64,000 bases of DNA from Salipaludibacillus neizhouensis (GCF_002886185.1 NZ_KZ614146.1:2154930-2218929), one strand, 5' to 3'. Positions 19,125 to 29,039 are shown, counted from the first letter of the stretch. The notes: generated by a model from the letters alone, not told the origin. Numbers and translations: made by a program.

Positions 19125-19562
19125 TCATCGTCTGACAAACTGTTGAACTGAAATTTCATCAAGAAACCTCTGTTCCTCTTGTTTTTCATTCTCTAAGTAT
19201 TCTTGCAACTTAATTTCTTTCATTTTTTCATATTTTTTTAAATCAACAGCTTTAAAATTTAAGTAATTCTCTTTTTCGTTCATTTTTATTCTTGCTTTTT
19301 GAGTCATCATTTGCAACTCTTCAATTTCCTTTTGAATAAATTCTATCGTTTGTTCATTCCATTGAATCATAGAAATGGCCAAACCAGTTTGAAGCTTTTT
19401 ATTGTTTTCTTCTGCAAGGACTTCTTTCCTTTTCATCAATTCATATAAATTTGTCGCAATCTCTTCGAATTTCTTTACGGAATCAGTATAAGCAAGCTCG
19501 GCATCCGATTTTTCATAATCCTTCATTTCAAGCACTTTTTGTAGTGTAAATTGAAAACTCAT
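19125..19562 (-). CDS. fliJ: FliJ, export-apparatus stalk protein
   Basis: Coiled-coil protein that links the FliI ATPase ring to FlhA. 145 aa, almost entirely helical and rich in Lys/Glu; begins MSFQFTLQKVLEMKDYEKSD, as is usual for FliJ. The ATG shares one base with the fliI stop (TGATG). Confidence 0.92.
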   Translation of the reverse strand: MSFQFTLQKVLEMKDYEKSDAELAYTDSVKKFEEIATNLYELMKRKEVLAEENNKKLQTGLAISMIQWNEQTIEFIQKEIEELQMMTQKARIKMNEKENYLNFKAVDLKKYEKMKEIKLQEYLENEKQEEQRFLDEISVQQFVRR

Positions 19563-20881
19563 CAATTACCTCCCTTGCTAAACTTCAACGACATCTCATG
19601 AATTGTTTCCTGGAAAGTATACTCTTCTTCTAATTCTTGTTTGAGAAATCTCATAATTTCGGGATACTTTACGATAGCTTCATCGATCTCTTTATTTGTT
19701 CCTTTTTTATAAGCACCAATCGTAATTAAATCTTCAGAATCAGCGTAAGTAGATAATAAACTGCGCATATAATCTGCAAGCCCTTTATGTTCTTGCGAAG
19801 CAATATCATTCATTACTCGACTTATGCTCTTTAGTACATTAATTGCAGGAAAATGACCTTTATTCGCAAGTTTGCGATCTAATACCAAGTGCCCATCTAA
19901 TATCCCTCGCACACTGTCAGCAATTGGTTCATTCATATCATCCCCATCCACAAGTACAGTATAAAAGGCTGTAATTGAGCCGACCTTATTCATGCCACTT
20001 CTTTCTAACAGTCTTGGTAAAAGCGCAAATACAGAAGGAGTATACCCTTTAGTAGTAGGTGGTTCTCCTATAGCTAAACCGATCTCCCGCTGTGCCATAG
20101 CAACTCTGGTCACCGAATCCATCATCAACGTGACATTCATCCCTTGATCCCGGAAAAATTCTGCAATGGCTGTTGCAGTCATCGCTCCTTTTATCCGCAT
20201 TAAAGCAGGTTGATCAGAGGTTGCGACTACTACGATCGTATTTTTTAGCCCCTCTTCACCTAAATCTCTTTCAACGAAATCTCTTACCTCTCTACCACGT
20301 TCACCAATAAGAGCAATCACATTAAGGTCTGCATCTGAGTTTTTGGCGATCATTGCCATAAGAGTACTTTTTCCTACTCCGCTTCCTGCAAAAATACCTA
20401 AACGCTGGCCTTTTCCTACTGAAAACAAACCGTCGATTGCCTTGACACCTAAACTCATCGGCTCACTTATCCTAGGGCGATCCATTGGGTTGGGAGGATG
20501 ATTGTCGGTAGAAATTGATTGATAGGCTCCTTGAGTGATTTTATCGTCAAATGGACGACCTAGCCCATCAACAACAGAACCGATCATACTCGATCCAACA
20601 CTAATTTGAAGAGGTTTATGTGTTGTTTCTACTAAACTTCCAGGTGAAATCTCGTCAACACGATCATATGGCATTAGAAGAACTTTCTGATCCCTGAAAC
20701 CCACTACTTCTACGAAAATACGTCTTGGTTTTTTTTTACCTACAAGAATTGTACACAGATCACCTACTGAAGCTTGTGGACCCTTTGACTCAATCATAAG
20801 TCCAACCACTTGAGTAACTTTTCCATACGTTTTAAAGGGAGTAATGCTATCGACATGTGACTGAAGTTGTTTAATACTCAC
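19562..20881 (-). CDS. fliI: FliI, flagellar export ATPase
   Basis: F1-beta-like ATPase that energises export. 439 aa. Walker A AGSGVGKS (165-172), GERGREVRDFVERDLG (about 193-208), Walker B LMMDSVTRVAMAQRE, and the family stretch GEPPTTKGYTPSVFALLPRLLER. The start is GTG (20879-20881), overlapping the end of fliH by eleven bases; AGGGAGG lies upstream. Confidence 0.97.
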   Translation of the reverse strand: MSIKQLQSHVDSITPFKTYGKVTQVVGLMIESKGPQASVGDLCTILVGKKKPRRIFVEVVGFRDQKVLLMPYDRVDEISPGSLVETTHKPLQISVGSSMIGSVVDGLGRPFDDKITQGAYQSISTDNHPPNPMDRPRISEPMSLGVKAIDGLFSVGKGQRLGIFAGSGVGKSTLMAMIAKNSDADLNVIALIGERGREVRDFVERDLGEEGLKNTIVVVATSDQPALMRIKGAMTATAIAEFFRDQGMNVTLMMDSVTRVAMAQREIGLAIGEPPTTKGYTPSVFALLPRLLERSGMNKVGSITAFYTVLVDGDDMNEPIADSVRGILDGHLVLDRKLANKGHFPAINVLKSISRVMNDIASQEHKGLADYMRSLLSTYADSEDLITIGAYKKGTNKEIDEAIVKYPEIMRFLKQELEEEYTFQETIHEMSLKFSKGGN

Positions 20882-21680
20882 CTGAGTTTCCCTCCCTTAA
20901 CTTTTCAAACAATGATTTTTTTATTTCCAAGAGTTGACTGTCTAAAGAAACATCCATTTGACCGTAAGGAGTTTCAATGATACATCCATTTTCTTGCAAA
21001 TATTCATCAGGATAAATAAGTAGTTCTCTCGAGTGAAGAGCTATTTCCTGTAATTCATTTTTATGAAAAAGAGTTAACTCAAACCATTTAGGATGAACGT
21101 ATAGTTTTACTTCTTCTTGTTCACGTACCTCTAGTACCGCTTTTTTGAGAAGTTCCAGCCATGACTTTTCATTGTCAGCTAATGTTTCGCCTATAACCTT
21201 TTTAGCAATTGTAATCGCTAAATCAAGCATAATCGGCTCTGAAGACTCTATCTTTTTTAAATAATCGTCTTTAGCCACTGTCACTGTGTTTTCTGCTTGT
21301 TTAATATGTGCAGAATACTCTTTTTTAACTTGTTCAATCGCATCAGAGTAGCCTTGATTATATCCTTCTTCAGCTGCCTGATTTGCTTTAAAATCAGCAG
21401 TCTCATCCATCAGAATTTGCTGCTGTTTTTTCTCTTGTAACCAATCTTCTTTTTCTCGTTCAAGGTCGTTTTTTTGCTGTTCTAAACGATTCTTTTCTAG
21501 TTGGATTAGTTCTTGTTCATTATAGTGAACATAATCACCTTCAGATTCTATCATTTCTGACGAATTCGTATCAGTTCCGTTATCATAATGGGTAAACGCA
21601 GGTGTAATACTTTTCAAGTGAATTAATTTTTCATTAGAAACTCTTTGATCGGTAGAGGCAGATTTAATTAATTTAGACAA
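20871..21680 (-). CDS. fliH: FliH, regulator of the export ATPase
   Basis: Stator-like protein that inhibits and anchors FliI. About 269 aa: N-terminal variable part, a long coiled coil (about 65-130, many Glu/Lys/Gln), and a C-terminal domain with LDLAITIAKKVIGETL and IETPYGQMDVSLDSQL. The start is uncertain: TTG at 21678-21680, nine bases after GGAGGAG, or ATG at 21687-21689. Both lie inside the end of fliG. Confidence 0.9.
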   Translation of the reverse strand: MSKLIKSASTDQRVSNEKLIHLKSITPAFTHYDNGTDTNSSEMIESEGDYVHYNEQELIQLEKNRLEQQKNDLEREKEDWLQEKKQQQILMDETADFKANQAAEEGYNQGYSDAIEQVKKEYSAHIKQAENTVTVAKDDYLKKIESSEPIMLDLAITIAKKVIGETLADNEKSWLELLKKAVLEVREQEEVKLYVHPKWFELTLFHKNELQEIALHSRELLIYPDEYLQENGCIIETPYGQMDVSLDSQLLEIKKSLFEKLREGNSGEY

Positions 21681-22683
21681 TAATATCATCTCCTCCACCA
21701 CGGGCGATGACAATCTCTCCTGCTTCTTCCAATCTGCGAATTATCGCAACAATTCTTGATTGTGCTTCCTCAACATCTTTTAAACGGACAGGTCCCATGA
21801 ATTCCATTTCTTCTTTAAATGTGTCTGACATCCTCTGCGACATGTTATTGAAAACAATCTCTTTCACTTCATCACTTGCTACTTTTAGTGAAAGTTGCAA
21901 GTCATCATTCTCAACGTCACGAATAACTCTTTGTATCGAACGATTATCCAATGTAACAATATCTTCGAATACAAACATACGCTTTTTAATCTCTTCCGCT
22001 AATTCAGGGTCCTGAATTTCCAAAGCATCTAAAATTGTTCGTTCTGTACTGCGGTCAACACTATTTAATACTTCTACCACAGACTCAATTCCACCCGCTT
22101 TAGTAAAGTCTTGGGTAACAGTCGTAGAAAGCTTTTTTTCCAGAATACTTTCAACTTCACTAATTATTTCTGGTGAAGTGCTATCCATAACGGCAATTCT
22201 TTTTGCGACATCCGCTTGCACTTCTTGTGGAAGGGAAGACAAAATTTGGCCTGATTGCTCACTTTCCAAATACGAAAGAATGAGTGCAATCGTTTGTGGA
22301 TGTTCGTTTTGAATGAAATTAAAAATTTGAGACGGGTCTGCTTTACGAGCAAAATCAAACGGTCTTACTTGCAAAGTAGATGTAAGACGATTGATAATTT
22401 CCATTGCTTCAGCCGAACCTAGTGCTTTTTCCAATACATCTCTCGCATATCCTATTCCACCTTGAGTAATATAATCTTGGGCTATTGCTAGATGGTGAAA
22501 TTGCTCAATGACATCATCTTTCGTATCTTGCTCCACACGTCTCACACCTGCAATTTCAAGTGTGAGTTTTTCAATCTCTTCTTCTGACAAATGTTTATAA
22601 ACTTGAGCAGAAACATCAGGACCTAAAGAGATTAATAAAATGGCGGCTTTTTCTTTACCTGATAATTCTTTTTTTCTCGCCAC
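21673..22683 (-). CDS. fliG: FliG, motor switch protein
   Basis: C-ring protein that contacts the stators. 336 aa with the N, middle and C domains; signature EHPQTIALILSYLESEQSGQILSSLP near 126-151, and the C-terminal torque helix DDLQLSLKVASDEVKEIVFNNMSQRM with the charged residues used for stator contact. The start is GTG (22681-22683) behind AAAGGGAGG. Confidence 0.97.
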   Translation of the reverse strand: MARKKELSGKEKAAILLISLGPDVSAQVYKHLSEEEIEKLTLEIAGVRRVEQDTKDDVIEQFHHLAIAQDYITQGGIGYARDVLEKALGSAEAMEIINRLTSTLQVRPFDFARKADPSQIFNFIQNEHPQTIALILSYLESEQSGQILSSLPQEVQADVAKRIAVMDSTSPEIISEVESILEKKLSTTVTQDFTKAGGIESVVEVLNSVDRSTERTILDALEIQDPELAEEIKKRMFVFEDIVTLDNRSIQRVIRDVENDDLQLSLKVASDEVKEIVFNNMSQRMSDTFKEEMEFMGPVRLKDVEEAQSRIVAIIRRLEEAGEIVIARGGGDDIIV

Positions 22684-22698
22684 TATGATTTCCTCCCT

Positions 22699-24288
22699 TT
22701 AGTCCTCTGATAACCATGTTCGTACCAGTTTTGAAAACTCTTCTGGTTTATCTTTGGCCAATTTTTCTAGTTGCTTACGACGAGCTTTTTCTTCTGAATC
22801 AGGTCCACTATCGATTGGAGGTACTTCGTATGGATTGCTATCCTCCATTGAAACTTCCTTCACTTCTTCTTCAGTTTTACGACCTCTAAACAAGAGGAAT
22901 ATTAACAAAAGAACTACAGCAATCAGAGCACCTACGATATAGTACCAAAACGGAATCCCCTCTGCTGGCTCTTCAAATTCGACTTTTCCGAAAAACGGTT
23001 GTGACGCAACAAAGATGCGTTCTTCCAATTCTTCTGGTCCCCACTCCGCCGTCAAATCACTATCTACAGATGTTTTCACTATTTGACCTAGTATTTGTTG
23101 GATGTCATCAAGGCGTTCTTGTGGAAGTGAATTTGGATCCTCAGGATCAGGAGGTTCTACCATCACTTGAATACCGATGTCCTTTATTTGATATGGGCTT
23201 TCCACAATATCTTTTGATATCCGATTAACTTCATTATTTATTCGCTCTTCCAATCGCTCTGAGTCGCCTTGAACAACTCCATTAACTCCCTGGTATGCAG
23301 GTATATCTTCCTCACCGGTTCCAGCAACACCACCATCTACTAATTCGCCTCCGGTGTATGTCTCAGTGATTCGCTCAACACTGATAGCCAAACCTTCCAT
23401 ATTCTCTTCATCCACCGGCTCGACTAATTCCTCTTGCCGGTTCTCTTGAGTGAAATCAAGATCCGTTGAAATAGACACGAGTACTTTGTCCTGCCCCATC
23501 ATTGTACCTAGCATTTGTTGAACTTGTTGTTGGATATCCCGTTCTATATCTCGTTGTATATTTCGATGTTCTTCATAAACTGAAAGCGCAGAATCCCCAC
23601 CACTGCCAGGACTATCTTGTAATTCTAAATACCTGGATAATTGGTCCATCATTACAATGTTTTCTACTGGTAAGTCTGGAACACTTCTTGACACTAGATG
23701 ATACAAGGCTCGAATTTGATTTTCATCCATGGAGTGCCCTGCTTCTAATTGTAACAAAACAGAAGCAGTAGCTTGTTCTGGTTCGTCTCCTAGCCATACA
23801 CTCTCTTCTGGTAAAGTTATCATCACTTGTGATGCCTGAACCCCATCCACATTGCGAATTAGGTCTTCTAAAGAAGTTTGAATAGCCGCTCTCTCAAGAA
23901 GTTCAAATTCATTATCCGTTGTTCCAAAACCCATATTATCCCTAAAAGTAGCATAATCAATTCTGCCTGTTTGTGGAACGCCTTCTGCAGCTAAACTAAC
24001 TTTTAGGTCATCTACTAAAGCCTCTGAAACTGAAATGGATGTCCCGTCGCTACTCACTTCGCTAGCAACACCTTGACTGTCTAATGTTGCTTTTATTTCA
24101 CCAGTTTCTTGTATTGTTAAATTCGAATAAAGAGGAACATAATTTGTACGTGAACCTAAAATCGAAAATGCTAGAAAAATAACTATGATAAATGCAATTG
24201 AGCCAATAAACAATCCTTTTTGTTTCTTTGTCCGAGATTGCCAAAATTCTATTGTTTTATTTTTATAACCAGTCACTGTATCGTTCAT
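22699..24288 (-). CDS. fliF: FliF, MS-ring protein
   Basis: Basal-body MS-ring subunit, the assembly platform for the flagellum. 529 aa with two membrane helices (about 22-45 and 440-462), the ring-building motif region NYVPLYSNLTIQETGEIKATLD, and a C-terminal FliG-binding tail. The ATG at 24286-24288 follows GGGAGG. Unlike in B. subtilis, where fliE and fliF nearly touch, a 371-bp gap lies upstream. Confidence 0.96.
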   Translation of the reverse strand: MNDTVTGYKNKTIEFWQSRTKKQKGLFIGSIAFIIVIFLAFSILGSRTNYVPLYSNLTIQETGEIKATLDSQGVASEVSSDGTSISVSEALVDDLKVSLAAEGVPQTGRIDYATFRDNMGFGTTDNEFELLERAAIQTSLEDLIRNVDGVQASQVMITLPEESVWLGDEPEQATASVLLQLEAGHSMDENQIRALYHLVSRSVPDLPVENIVMMDQLSRYLELQDSPGSGGDSALSVYEEHRNIQRDIERDIQQQVQQMLGTMMGQDKVLVSISTDLDFTQENRQEELVEPVDEENMEGLAISVERITETYTGGELVDGGVAGTGEEDIPAYQGVNGVVQGDSERLEERINNEVNRISKDIVESPYQIKDIGIQVMVEPPDPEDPNSLPQERLDDIQQILGQIVKTSVDSDLTAEWGPEELEERIFVASQPFFGKVEFEEPAEGIPFWYYIVGALIAVVLLLIFLLFRGRKTEEEVKEVSMEDSNPYEVPPIDSGPDSEEKARRKQLEKLAKDKPEEFSKLVRTWLSED

Positions 24289-24659
24289 GTTGCCTCCCAC
24301 ACTGCCCTAACCATTTAAAAAAGAGAATAAGTCTTTATAGTTAATCTTTTTTAAATTCTTTAGTATAATTTGTTAAGAATCGGTTTAGATATCCGATATA
24401 TCTTATAGGACATTCAATAATCTAAGCCTTATGTACATTTTTGTCTCTTGTTTGTCCTCATTAACTATAAGAAATAGAATCGACATAACGTAACAGGGTG
24501 ATTGTCCCATCACAGAATAAAACAACAGCTAATCATTTTTTTATCCTCTAACGAAAATTATGTTCCTCATAAAATATCACTTATAATAGCATCTTATCTA
24601 AAAATTAAAAATAAATTTTACCACTCACAATTTAGTGGTATTTAAGATAAAAGTAGAGA
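24289..24659. other. 371-bp gap between fliE and fliF
   Basis: No ORF with a ribosome site is visible. The fliE-proximal end carries a terminator-like hairpin (listed separately). The middle contains a palindromic stretch at about 24385-24402 with GATATCCGATATATC. I found no strong sigma-A or sigma-D promoter for fliF: a TATACT-like box near 24361-24368 on the minus strand lacks a good -35. fliF transcription must either read through the hairpin or use a weak promoter here. Confidence 0.5.
24601..24640 (-). terminator. Terminator-like hairpin after fliE
   Basis: On the minus strand TACCACT and AGTGGTA (24619-24625 and 24634-24640) pair around an eight-base loop. The tail is AAAATTTATTTTT. 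The stem is short (7 bp), so termination may be partial. Confidence 0.5.
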
Positions 24660-24971
24660 TTAGACTTGCATTCTCATGACTTCTTGATACGCTTCTATTG
24701 CTTTATTACGAATCTCTGTCGTTGTTTGTAATGTAACTGTAGCTTTTTGGCTTGCAATCATAACATCATGCAAATCAACTTGCTCTCCACGGGCCATTTT
24801 TTCCGTCATAACAGTTGAATTGACTTGTGTGTCATTCACATTAGTAATTGCTTCATTCAACCAAGTCTTAAAAGATACTTGTGCTTCATGTGGAGTACTC
24901 ATCGTGTTATTGTTTTTTATTTGTGGATTCATTATAGACTTCGTCTGTTGAAGTGGATTAATATCCATCAT
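24660..24971 (-). CDS. fliE: FliE, MS-ring/rod junction protein
   Basis: Small exported adaptor between MS ring and rod. 103 aa; conserved C-terminus with NDTQVNSTVMTEKMARGEQVDLHDVMIASQKATVTLQTTTEIRNKAIEAYQEVMRMQV. Follows flgC by 52 bp and has a CTAGGAGGGG ribosome site. Confidence 0.95.
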   Translation of the reverse strand: MMDINPLQQTKSIMNPQIKNNNTMSTPHEAQVSFKTWLNEAITNVNDTQVNSTVMTEKMARGEQVDLHDVMIASQKATVTLQTTTEIRNKAIEAYQEVMRMQV

Positions 24972-25023
24972 TTTACACCCCTCCTAGTACCTAGTAATTA
25001 ATGAGATCTGGAAAAGTTGATTA

Positions 25024-25479
25024 CTATCTTCCTATTTCCAACGCTTTTAACATCATATTCTTATGAGCATCCAGCGTCGTTACATTGGCTTCATAAGATC
25101 TTTGGGCACCCATTAAATCAATCATTTCTTTCAACGGATCAACATTAGGAAGTTCTACAAAACCCTCTTCATTTGCATCTGGATGATCAGGTTGAAAAAC
25201 TTGTCTGAAAGGAGTCTGATCTTCAATTATATTTTTGACTTTAACACCTTGCCCAACATCCTTACTCATACCCAAGGCTTGATTAAAATGTGATCGGAAT
25301 CCTGACTCCTGATTTGCCTGCATCGTTACCATTTTTCTTCTGTAAGGTTCCCATTCTCCGTCTACTAATCGGCCTCTCGTAGATTCTGCATTGGCCATAT
25401 TACTAGATACAACGTCCATTCTTAGACGTTGTGATGTTAAAGCAGAGGCAGAAATATTCATTCCGTGAAACATTGACAT
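25024..25479 (-). CDS. flgC: FlgC, proximal rod protein
   Basis: Rod subunit. 151 aa with the N-terminal rod signature FHGMNISASALTSQRLRMDVVSSNMANAEST and C-terminal VDPLKEMIDLMGAQRSYEANVTTLD. Five bases downstream of flgB, so co-translated. Confidence 0.96.
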   Translation of the reverse strand: MSMFHGMNISASALTSQRLRMDVVSSNMANAESTRGRLVDGEWEPYRRKMVTMQANQESGFRSHFNQALGMSKDVGQGVKVKNIIEDQTPFRQVFQPDHPDANEEGFVELPNVDPLKEMIDLMGAQRSYEANVTTLDAHKNMMLKALEIGR

Positions 25480-25484
25480 TTTAA

Positions 25485-25889
25485 TTACCTCCCATGTCCA
25501 ATAACTGTCTGTATACTGCTGAATCTTCCATTCATACGATCTACCAGAACATTATAATAAATTTGATTCTTAGCTAGTTCACTCATTTCTTGATCAATAT
25601 CAACATTGTTCCCATTATGGTTATATGTAGTATTCGTTCTTTCTACAACTTTGGCGGCATCATTATTAACAGTACCCCCAAAATGGTTGTGACGCTCATC
25701 TGTCCGGTGTGCTGATAATTGTTGATTACTCATGGCTTCGTTTAATTGGTGAGAAAAAACAGTTTTTTTAGCTTTATAATTTGGTGTATCTACATTTGCA
25801 ATATTTTGTGATATTGTATTTTGCCTAGTCATTGAAGAAGACAAAGCAGTTTCTAACAATTGAGTAGTAGGATTATTAATTGCGTTCAT
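25485..25889 (-). CDS. flgB: FlgB, proximal rod protein
   Basis: First gene of the fla/che operon. 134 aa from the ATG at 25887-25889, behind GAAAGGAAG. Rod signature RQNTISQNIANVDTPNYKAKK and a C-terminal DQEMSELAKNQIYYNVLVDRMNGRF. The in-frame ATG ten codons upstream lies before the ribosome site. Confidence 0.95.
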   Translation of the reverse strand: MNAINNPTTQLLETALSSSMTRQNTISQNIANVDTPNYKAKKTVFSHQLNEAMSNQQLSAHRTDERHNHFGGTVNNDAAKVVERTNTTYNHNGNNVDIDQEMSELAKNQIYYNVLVDRMNGRFSSIQTVIGHGR

Positions 25890-25951
25890 TGTGCTTTCTT
25901 CCTTTCGTCTAGATAACATGTCTTGTTAAAATAGAACTACTATCTAGATGT

Positions 25952-25980
25952 ATTCTATAGAATAAACGGGTCATTGTCTA
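25952..25980 (-). promoter_or_regulatory. Probable sigma-A promoter of the flgB (fla/che) operon
   Basis: On the minus strand TAGACA (25975-25980) and TAGAAT (25952-25957) are 17 bp apart, 63 bp from the flgB start. A second weaker pair (TTGTCA, 17 bp, TTAATT) lies near 26050-26080. A 17-bp palindrome (GAAAATATAATATTTTC, about 25990-26006) is just upstream and could bind a regulator. No sigma-D type GCCGATAT box was seen. Confidence 0.45.
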
Positions 25981-26170
25981 ACAGTTATGGAAAATATAAT
26001 ATTTTCATAAAAAAGTACTAGATTACATTAGGGTTATAGTCACGGTTCGTCACAAATTAACAATTGAAGTCACAATATGACAAAGTTCAACTTTTTCCCC
26101 CCTCTATTTTAAACTTTAACATATTTTTTACCATTTTATATATAAAATATCAGTTTATTTTTTGGATACA

Positions 26171-26204
26171 AAAAAAGAAGGCTAAAGTACTAACAGCCTT
26201 CTTT
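26171..26204 (-). terminator. codY terminator
   Basis: On the minus strand AAAGAAGGCT and AGCCTTCTTT form a 10-bp stem with an 11-base loop and a run of T (TTTTTTTTGT), 27 bp after the codY stop. It separates the xerC-hslVU-codY operon from the flagellar operon. Confidence 0.85.
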
Positions 26205-26230
26205 AATATATCTATCTTTTCTTGTTTGAG

Positions 26231-27007
26231 TTAATTTTTATGTTTTTCTAACTCCGTGAGGAACTTATCATTTAATACTTTAATGTATGTCCCTTTCATA
26301 CCTAGTGATCGTGATTCAATAACACCAGCACTTTCCAATTTTCGTAGCGCATTTACGATAACTGATCTGGTAATTCCTACCCGGTCTGCTATTTTACTTG
26401 CAACAAGCAGCCCTTCCGTACCATCCAACTCCTCGAAGATGTGGTCTACAGCTTCAAGTTCACTGTAAGATAACGAACTTATTGCCATTTGCACAACAGC
26501 TTTACTACGTGCCTCGTGCTCAATTTCCTCTGTTTTTTCATGCAGAATCTCCATCCCTACAACTGTAGAACCGTATTCCGCCAGTAACAAATCGTCATCA
26601 TCAAAGCTCTTATCCAAGCGCGCTAGTATTAGCGTTCCTAAACGTTGACCACCACCTTGAATGGGAACAATTGTTGTTAAACCTTTAGCAAACAGATCTT
26701 TATTCTCTACAGGAAATGCAGTAAATTGACTTTCCACATCAAGATTGGAAGAAGTCTCTTCAATCTTAAATAACCCTGAGGTATAATCTTCTGGAAACTG
26801 TCGTTCCTCTAACATTTGCTTCATTCGGGAATTTTCTATCTCTTGTTTTATCGAAAATCCGAGCAATTTTCCTCTGCGACTTACAATAAAAATATTAGAT
26901 TCAATGACATCTCTTAATGTCTCAGCCATATCTTTAAAGTTAACAGATTGCCCTCCACTTTTTTGCAGTAAATCATTAATTGTTCTAGTTTTTGATAATA
27001 AATCCAT
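26231..27007 (-). CDS. codY: CodY, GTP/branched-chain amino acid-sensing repressor
   Basis: Global regulator of stationary-phase and nutrient genes. 258 aa: N-terminal GAF domain (1-150) with the branched-chain amino acid pocket region [12 protein letters not shown]-terminal winged [37 protein letters not shown] (about 203-236). Last gene of the xerC-hslV-hslU-codY operon, 13 bp after hslU. Confidence 0.98.
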   Translation of the reverse strand: MDLLSKTRTINDLLQKSGGQSVNFKDMAETLRDVIESNIFIVSRRGKLLGFSIKQEIENSRMKQMLEERQFPEDYTSGLFKIEETSSNLDVESQFTAFPVENKDLFAKGLTTIVPIQGGGQRLGTLILARLDKSFDDDDLLLAEYGSTVVGMEILHEKTEEIEHEARSKAVVQMAISSLSYSELEAVDHIFEELDGTEGLLVASKIADRVGITRSVIVNALRKLESAGVIESRSLGMKGTYIKVLNDKFLTELEKHKN

Positions 27008-27020
27008 TGTGTGCCTCCTG

Positions 27021-28427
27021 TTATAATATAAATTGACTTAGATCACGGTTTTTAACTACGTCTTGAAGTTTTTCTTCTACATAGTTAGGCGTAATTAAAA
27101 TTTCTTCCATGGATATTTCTGACGCTTCGAATGATAAGTCTTCCAGTAATTTCTCTAAAATTGTATGAAGTCTTCTTGCTCCAATGTTTTCAGTTTCATC
27201 ATTAACTTCAGTTGCTATTTCCGCAATTTTACGAATAGCATCGTCAGAAAATTTCAATTTTATTCCTTCCACCAGTAAAAGTGCTTGATATTGTTTGACT
27301 AACGCAAAATCAGGCTCTACTAATATCCGAACAAAATCGTCTACATTTAAGCTGTTTAGCTCTACTCTTATTGGAAATCTTCCTTGTAATTCAGGAATTA
27401 GATCCGATGGTTTCGCAAAGTGAAAAGCACCGGCAGCTATAAACAGCATATGATCTGTTTTTACAGGACCGTATTTTGTCACTACTGTTGATCCCTCTAC
27501 TATCGGAAGAATATCACGTTGTACACCTTCTCTTGAGACATCTGCTGACTGCTGTTTGCCTTTCCCAGCAACTTTATCAATTTCATCAATAAAAATAATT
27601 CCCAATTGTTCGGCTTTTGAAACTGCCTCTTGATGAACCTCATCCATATCGATGAGCTTTTGCGCCTCATCCTCTGTTAACACTTTTCTAGCTTCTCTTA
27701 CTGGGAGTTTTCTTTTCTTTTTCTTTTTAGGCATCATATTTCCAAGCATATCCTGCATATTCATACCCATTTGTTCCATACCAGCACCTTGAAACATATC
27801 AGAAAAACTTTGTTGTTGCTCATCAACTTCAATACTAATTTCTTCATTTTCAAGTTGACCATCAGCTAATTTTTTTGATATTTTTTGTCTGCGGTCTCTA
27901 ATCGAACTATCTTCTTGAGATTCACCTGTTTCTGTTTCCTCGCCTGCGTCCTGCTGATTACCTTGAAAAAGCATTTCAAAAGGGTTTCGATAACTCGTTT
28001 CTTTCTTCTGTGAAGGTACCAATAATTCTACTAATCGGTGATTGGCATTTTTTTCTGCTTGCTCTTTCACTTTCGATATTCTTTCATGCTTTACAATTCT
28101 AATAGAAGTTTCTACTAAGTCACGAACCATTGATTCGACATCTCTTCCTACGTAGCCTACTTCCGTAAATTTAGTTGCTTCTACTTTTACAAACGGAGCA
28201 CCAACTAATTTAGCTAATCTTCTTGCAATTTCAGTTTTACCTACACCTGTAGGGCCTATCATTAAAATATTTTTGGGAGTTATTTCATCTCTTATTGCCT
28301 CATCAAGCTGACTGCGTCTATATCTGTTCCTTAAGGCAACTGCTACAGATTTTTTCGCTTTATTCTGTCCTACTATGGATTGGTCAAGTTTTTCTACAAT
28401 TTGTTTAGGTGTCAAATCACTACTCAT
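27021..28427 (-). CDS. hslU: HslU (ClpY), protease ATPase subunit
   Basis: AAA+ unfoldase partner of HslV. 468 aa, with Walker [10 protein letters not shown] near 62-70, a Bacillus-type I domain with the PKKKKKRKL basic stretch, Walker [11 protein letters not shown], and the conserved C-terminus DLSQFIL that docks into HslV. The ATG at 28425-28427 follows GTGAGGG; 29 upstream codons overlap hslV and are not family-like. Confidence 0.97.
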   Translation of the reverse strand: MSSDLTPKQIVEKLDQSIVGQNKAKKSVAVALRNRYRRSQLDEAIRDEITPKNILMIGPTGVGKTEIARRLAKLVGAPFVKVEATKFTEVGYVGRDVESMVRDLVETSIRIVKHERISKVKEQAEKNANHRLVELLVPSQKKETSYRNPFEMLFQGNQQDAGEETETGESQEDSSIRDRRQKISKKLADGQLENEEISIEVDEQQQSFSDMFQGAGMEQMGMNMQDMLGNMMPKKKKKRKLPVREARKVLTEDEAQKLIDMDEVHQEAVSKAEQLGIIFIDEIDKVAGKGKQQSADVSREGVQRDILPIVEGSTVVTKYGPVKTDHMLFIAAGAFHFAKPSDLIPELQGRFPIRVELNSLNVDDFVRILVEPDFALVKQYQALLLVEGIKLKFSDDAIRKIAEIATEVNDETENIGARRLHTILEKLLEDLSFEASEISMEEILITPNYVEEKLQDVVKNRDLSQFIL

Positions 28428-28455
28428 GTCTTTTCCCTCACTTTTAAAGAACATT

Positions 28456-29013
28456 TTAGTTTTTTTCTTTGCTAGATAATTCCTCGACAATAATCTGATG
28501 ATTTGTGTAGACACAAATATCCGCTGCAGTTTTCAGACTAGCATAGGCGATTTCTTTAGCCGTTAAATTAGGGGCATGTTCTTTCAACGCTCTCCCAGCA
28601 GAAAGCGCATAATTACCACCCGATCCAATTGCTAATATTCCGTCATCCGGCTCGATTACTTCACCAGTACCTGCAATTAAATACAGGTTCGTATGATCCA
28701 TTACAAGGAGCATGGCCTCTAGCTTTCTGAGGACGCGATCACTACGCCATTCCTTCGCAAGCTCAACTGCAGCCCTTTGAAGATTACCATTAAACTCTTC
28801 AAGTTTTGTTTCAAATTTTTCATAAAGTGTAAATGCATCGGCAACTGATCCTGCAAAACCTGCTATTACCTGCCCACGATAAAGTCTTCGAACCTTTTTA
28901 GCTGAATGCTTCATGACTACAGCATTGCCAAATGTGACCTGGCCATCTCCTGCAATCGCAGACTGTCCATTATGTTGAATAGCAAAAATTGTTGTCCCTT
29001 TGATCTCTTCCAT
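28456..29013 (-). CDS. hslV: HslV (ClpQ), peptidase subunit
   Basis: Proteasome-like peptidase that pairs with HslU. 185 aa. N-terminus [20 protein letters not shown], followed by [15 protein letters not shown] and [17 protein letters not shown]. Related Bacillus proteins start M-S-S-F-H-A-T-T and are known to use the N-terminal Ser; here residue 2 is Glu and the TT pair sits at 7-8. The ribosome site GGAGGG fixes this start. See finding. Confidence 0.96.
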   Translation of the reverse strand: MEEIKGTTIFAIQHNGQSAIAGDGQVTFGNAVVMKHSAKKVRRLYRGQVIAGFAGSVADAFTLYEKFETKLEEFNGNLQRAAVELAKEWRSDRVLRKLEAMLLVMDHTNLYLIAGTGEVIEPDDGILAIGSGGNYALSAGRALKEHAPNLTAKEIAYASLKTAADICVYTNHQIIVEELSSKEKN

Positions 29014-29039
29014 AGTATCTGTTTCCCTCCTAACCTGTT

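Noticed and set aside
24385-24402. A sigma-D promoter in the fliE-fliF gap (CCGATATA on the plus strand)
   Set aside because: The -35 is TAAG rather than TAAA, and it points away from fliF; the match is too weak to list.
25990-26006. A CodY box upstream of flgB
   Set aside because: The palindrome GAAAATATAATATTTTC has its arms in the opposite order to the CodY consensus (AATTTTCnGAAAATT).
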